From Streptomyces kurssanovii (GTDB lineage Bacteria; Actinomycetota; Actinomycetes; Streptomycetales; Streptomycetaceae), in assembly GCF_014649695.1 (NCBI RefSeq), contig NZ_BMTN01000017.1, forward strand, positions 62,001 to 126,000: 64,000 nucleotides of DNA, given 5' to 3'. The position numbers and the translations under genes are program-made. Below are positions 62,726 to 64,000 of the stretch, piece after piece. The notes beneath the pieces were generated by a model. The model was not told the DNA's origin. It did no database searches and worked only from the letters and a program-made list of their open reading frames with translations. Numbering within the stretch: the first letter of the stretch is position 1; the number at the start of each line of letters is the position of its first letter.

Positions 62726-63517
62726 ATGCCGCAACGACCCGCATCCCGTCTGTCGACGAACCGGTCGAGCCTCGGCCACAAGGCGCGGTACGCGCTGCGG
62801 CATCCGCAGCGTGTGCTGCCCTATCTGCGCCGTGCGGGCCGGGACACATGGCTGCGGCTGCGCCACCGCGGCGGCCACGTCGCCTACTACCGGGCGGTGA
62901 TGGCCTCCGACACGGCGAGGAGCCCGGACGCGGCGGTCGGCGGCGGGCCTTCCCACGACCGCTGGCTCGCCATCGGGCAGATGCAGTTCGACTACCTGCG
63001 CAAGCACGGGCTGAAACCGCAGGACCGGATGCTGGAGATCGGCTGCGGCAATCTGCGGGCCGGCTGGCGGTTCATCGACCATCTGGAGCCCGGCCACTAC
63101 TACGGGATCGACATCTCCCCCGACATTCTCATCGAGGCCAAGAAGACCCTCGTCCGCTACGGGCTCCAGCACAAGCTTCCGTATCTGACGCCCGTCGACA
63201 ATCTGACGCTGGACTTCCTCCCCGACGCCGCGTTCACGGTCGTGCACGCGCACAGCGTCTTCTCGCACTCGACGCTGGAGATCATCGACGAATGCCTGGC
63301 GAACGTGGGGCGGGTGCTCGCCCCGGGCGGGTTCTTCGACTTCACCTACGACCGCACCGAGACGCGCGAGCACCAGGTGCTGGGCGAGGACTTCTACTAC
63401 CGGACCCAGACACTGGTCCGGCTGGCCGCCCGGCACGGCCTCGACGCCCGCTTCATGGACGACTGGGAACAGCTGCCGCACGGCCAGTCGAAACTGCGCG
63501 TCACCCACGCCGCGTGA
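62726..63517 (+). CDS. Class I SAM-dependent methyltransferase
   Basis: A 263-residue protein. The cofactor site is DRMLEIGCGNLRAGWRFIDH, then YYGIDISPDILIEAKKTLVR, FTVVHAHSVFSHSTLEIIDE and VGRVLAPGGFFDFTYD. The N-terminal 60 residues are basic with RYALRHPQRVLPYLRRAGRD. The substrate is unknown; related proteins occur near cell-envelope and glycan genes. The ATG at 62726 is used; the leader contains AAGGGGGACG further upstream. Confidence 0.88.
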   Translation: MPQRPASRLSTNRSSLGHKARYALRHPQRVLPYLRRAGRDTWLRLRHRGGHVAYYRAVMASDTARSPDAAVGGGPSHDRWLAIGQMQFDYLRKHGLKPQDRMLEIGCGNLRAGWRFIDHLEPGHYYGIDISPDILIEAKKTLVRYGLQHKLPYLTPVDNLTLDFLPDAAFTVVHAHSVFSHSTLEIIDECLANVGRVLAPGGFFDFTYDRTETREHQVLGEDFYYRTQTLVRLAARHGLDARFMDDWEQLPHGQSKLRVTHAA

Positions 63518-63523
63518 GCGGCG

Positions 63524-63563
63524 GGGCGCCGCGTGGGCGGCGGGGCGCCGCGTGGGCGGCGCC
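63524..63563. repeat. GC-rich direct repeat of about 20 bases
   Basis: GGGGCGCCGCGTGGGCGGC occurs twice in tandem just after the methyltransferase stop. It is intergenic. Confidence 0.75.
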
Positions 63564-63585
63564 GCTCCCCCGGCAGCGGTGCGGA

Positions 63586-63639
63586 CCGCCGGTGCGGTAC
63601 GGGCCGCCGGTGCGGTACGGGCCGCCGGTGCGGTACGGA
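63586..63639. repeat. Eighteen-base tandem repeat, three copies
   Basis: CCGCCGGTGCGGTACGGG occurs three times in a row (last base of the third copy differs). An eight-base unit, CCGGAATG, follows three times at 63698-63721, ending just before the next gene's ribosome site. Confidence 0.9.
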
Positions 63640-63739
63640 TGTGGTCGCGTACGGCAGGTCCGCCCGCCGCGCGCCGTGGAGCCGGATGCCCCGAGCACCG
63701 GAATGCCGGAATGCCGGAATGCCTGAACGGAGAGATCGC

Positions 63740-64000
63740 ATGCGTGTTGCGGTAGCGGGCGGTACCGGCCTGGCCGGGCGGCACGTCGTCGAGGAACTGC
63801 GTGCCGCCGGGCACGAGCCCGTGGTGCTCGCCCGTTCGACGGGCGTGGACGTCACCACCGGCCAGGGCCTCGCCGACGCCCTGGCCGGTGTCGGCGCGGT
63901 GATCGACGTGACCAATGCACAGACGCTCAGCCGCAGGAAGGCCGTGGCGTTCTTCGAGTCGGCGTCGCGCCATCTGCTCGCTGCCGAGGAGCGGGCGGGC
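63740..64000 (+). CDS. NAD(P)-binding protein, NmrA/atypical SDR type (3' end outside window)
   Basis: The first 87 residues of a Rossmann-fold protein: MRVAVAGGTGLAGRHVVEEL is the dinucleotide-binding loop, followed by GHEPVVLARSTGVDVTTGQG and VGAVIDVTNAQ. This is the opening of NmrA-like or nucleoside-sugar epimerase-like proteins. ATG at 63740 has CGGAGAG upstream. It runs off the window. Confidence 0.85.
   Translation, partial: MRVAVAGGTGLAGRHVVEELRAAGHEPVVLARSTGVDVTTGQGLADALAGVGAVIDVTNAQTLSRRKAVAFFESASRHLLAAEERAG

Noticed and set aside
60734-63973. A minus-strand open frame of more than 1000 codons
   Set aside because: It runs antisense and out of frame across the peptidase and methyltransferase genes, has Arg/Pro/Gly-rich nonsense composition, and exists only because of high GC content.

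Overview
The window is high-GC actinomycete DNA, almost certainly Streptomyces. The base composition, the many GTG and TTG starts, the ATGA/GTGA stop-start overlaps, and gene families typical of the genus (SSI-type protease inhibitor, SAV2177-type methyltransferase, DmdR-like iron boxes, ECF sigma factor with a long carboxy-terminal extension) all point there. It reads as an accessory region on the left (about 1-52 kb) joining more ordinary chromosome on the right (about 55-64 kb: RNA helicase, cytochrome oxidase subunit I, secreted peptidase).

Layout. (1) 2-9353: a tightly coupled phenazine operon, phzC(partial)-D-E-small unknown gene-phzF-phzG. It is followed by an EhpF-like adenylating enzyme, an EhpG/LuxC-like reductase and a GMC oxidoreductase, a combination that suggests a phenazine carboxylate reduced to aldehyde or alcohol level. 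A convergent two-unit Lrp/AsnC regulator follows. (2) 10.8-12.5 kb: gene and IS remnants. (3) 12.5-18.9 kb: a ferric-iron ABC transporter operon divergent from an 854-residue adenylation-carrier-membrane acyltransferase fusion, with an iron-box-like site in front of each. (4) 19-27 kb: a stress membrane protein, a secreted FGE-like protein, a methyltransferase, a fused unknown gene, a broken IS5-type transposase and small ORFs. (5) 27.4-30.9 kb: a secreted FG-GAP repeat protein facing a three-gene operon for cell-surface proteins resembling WxL proteins and their DUF916-type partner.

(6) 31.3-37.4 kb is the most interesting block. A class III nucleotide-cyclase-like protein overlaps the end of a TPR-CHAT protease gene. 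Divergent from them run a Crp/Fnr regulator, an EcsC-family protein, a 54-residue possible precursor peptide and a peptide-maturase-like ATP-grasp ligase. A cyclase beside a cyclic-nucleotide-binding-fold regulator, with a caspase-like protease and an apparent graspetide-type pair, looks like an integrated signalling, defence or peptide system. (7) 38-43.3 kb: an SSI-type inhibitor with Lys at the predicted P1 position, an acetyltransferase, a small membrane protein and a large NACHT ATPase. (8) 43.3-52.2 kb: small genes, several carrying single-base frameshifts (glutamine synthetase-like, SHOCT, glycine-rich-domain-like), and two orphan, degenerate type I-E-like CRISPR remnants with no cas genes.

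(9) 52.2-55.3 kb: an ECF sigma factor next to a complete-looking IS200/IS605 element with divergent tnpA and tnpB. It is inserted at the 5' edge of an MFS transporter gene. (10) 55.3-64 kb: transporter, acetyltransferase, DEAD-box helicase, ctaD, lipoprotein peptidase, methyltransferase and the start of an NAD(P)-binding protein, with short tandem repeats between the last genes. No rRNA or tRNA gene was seen.
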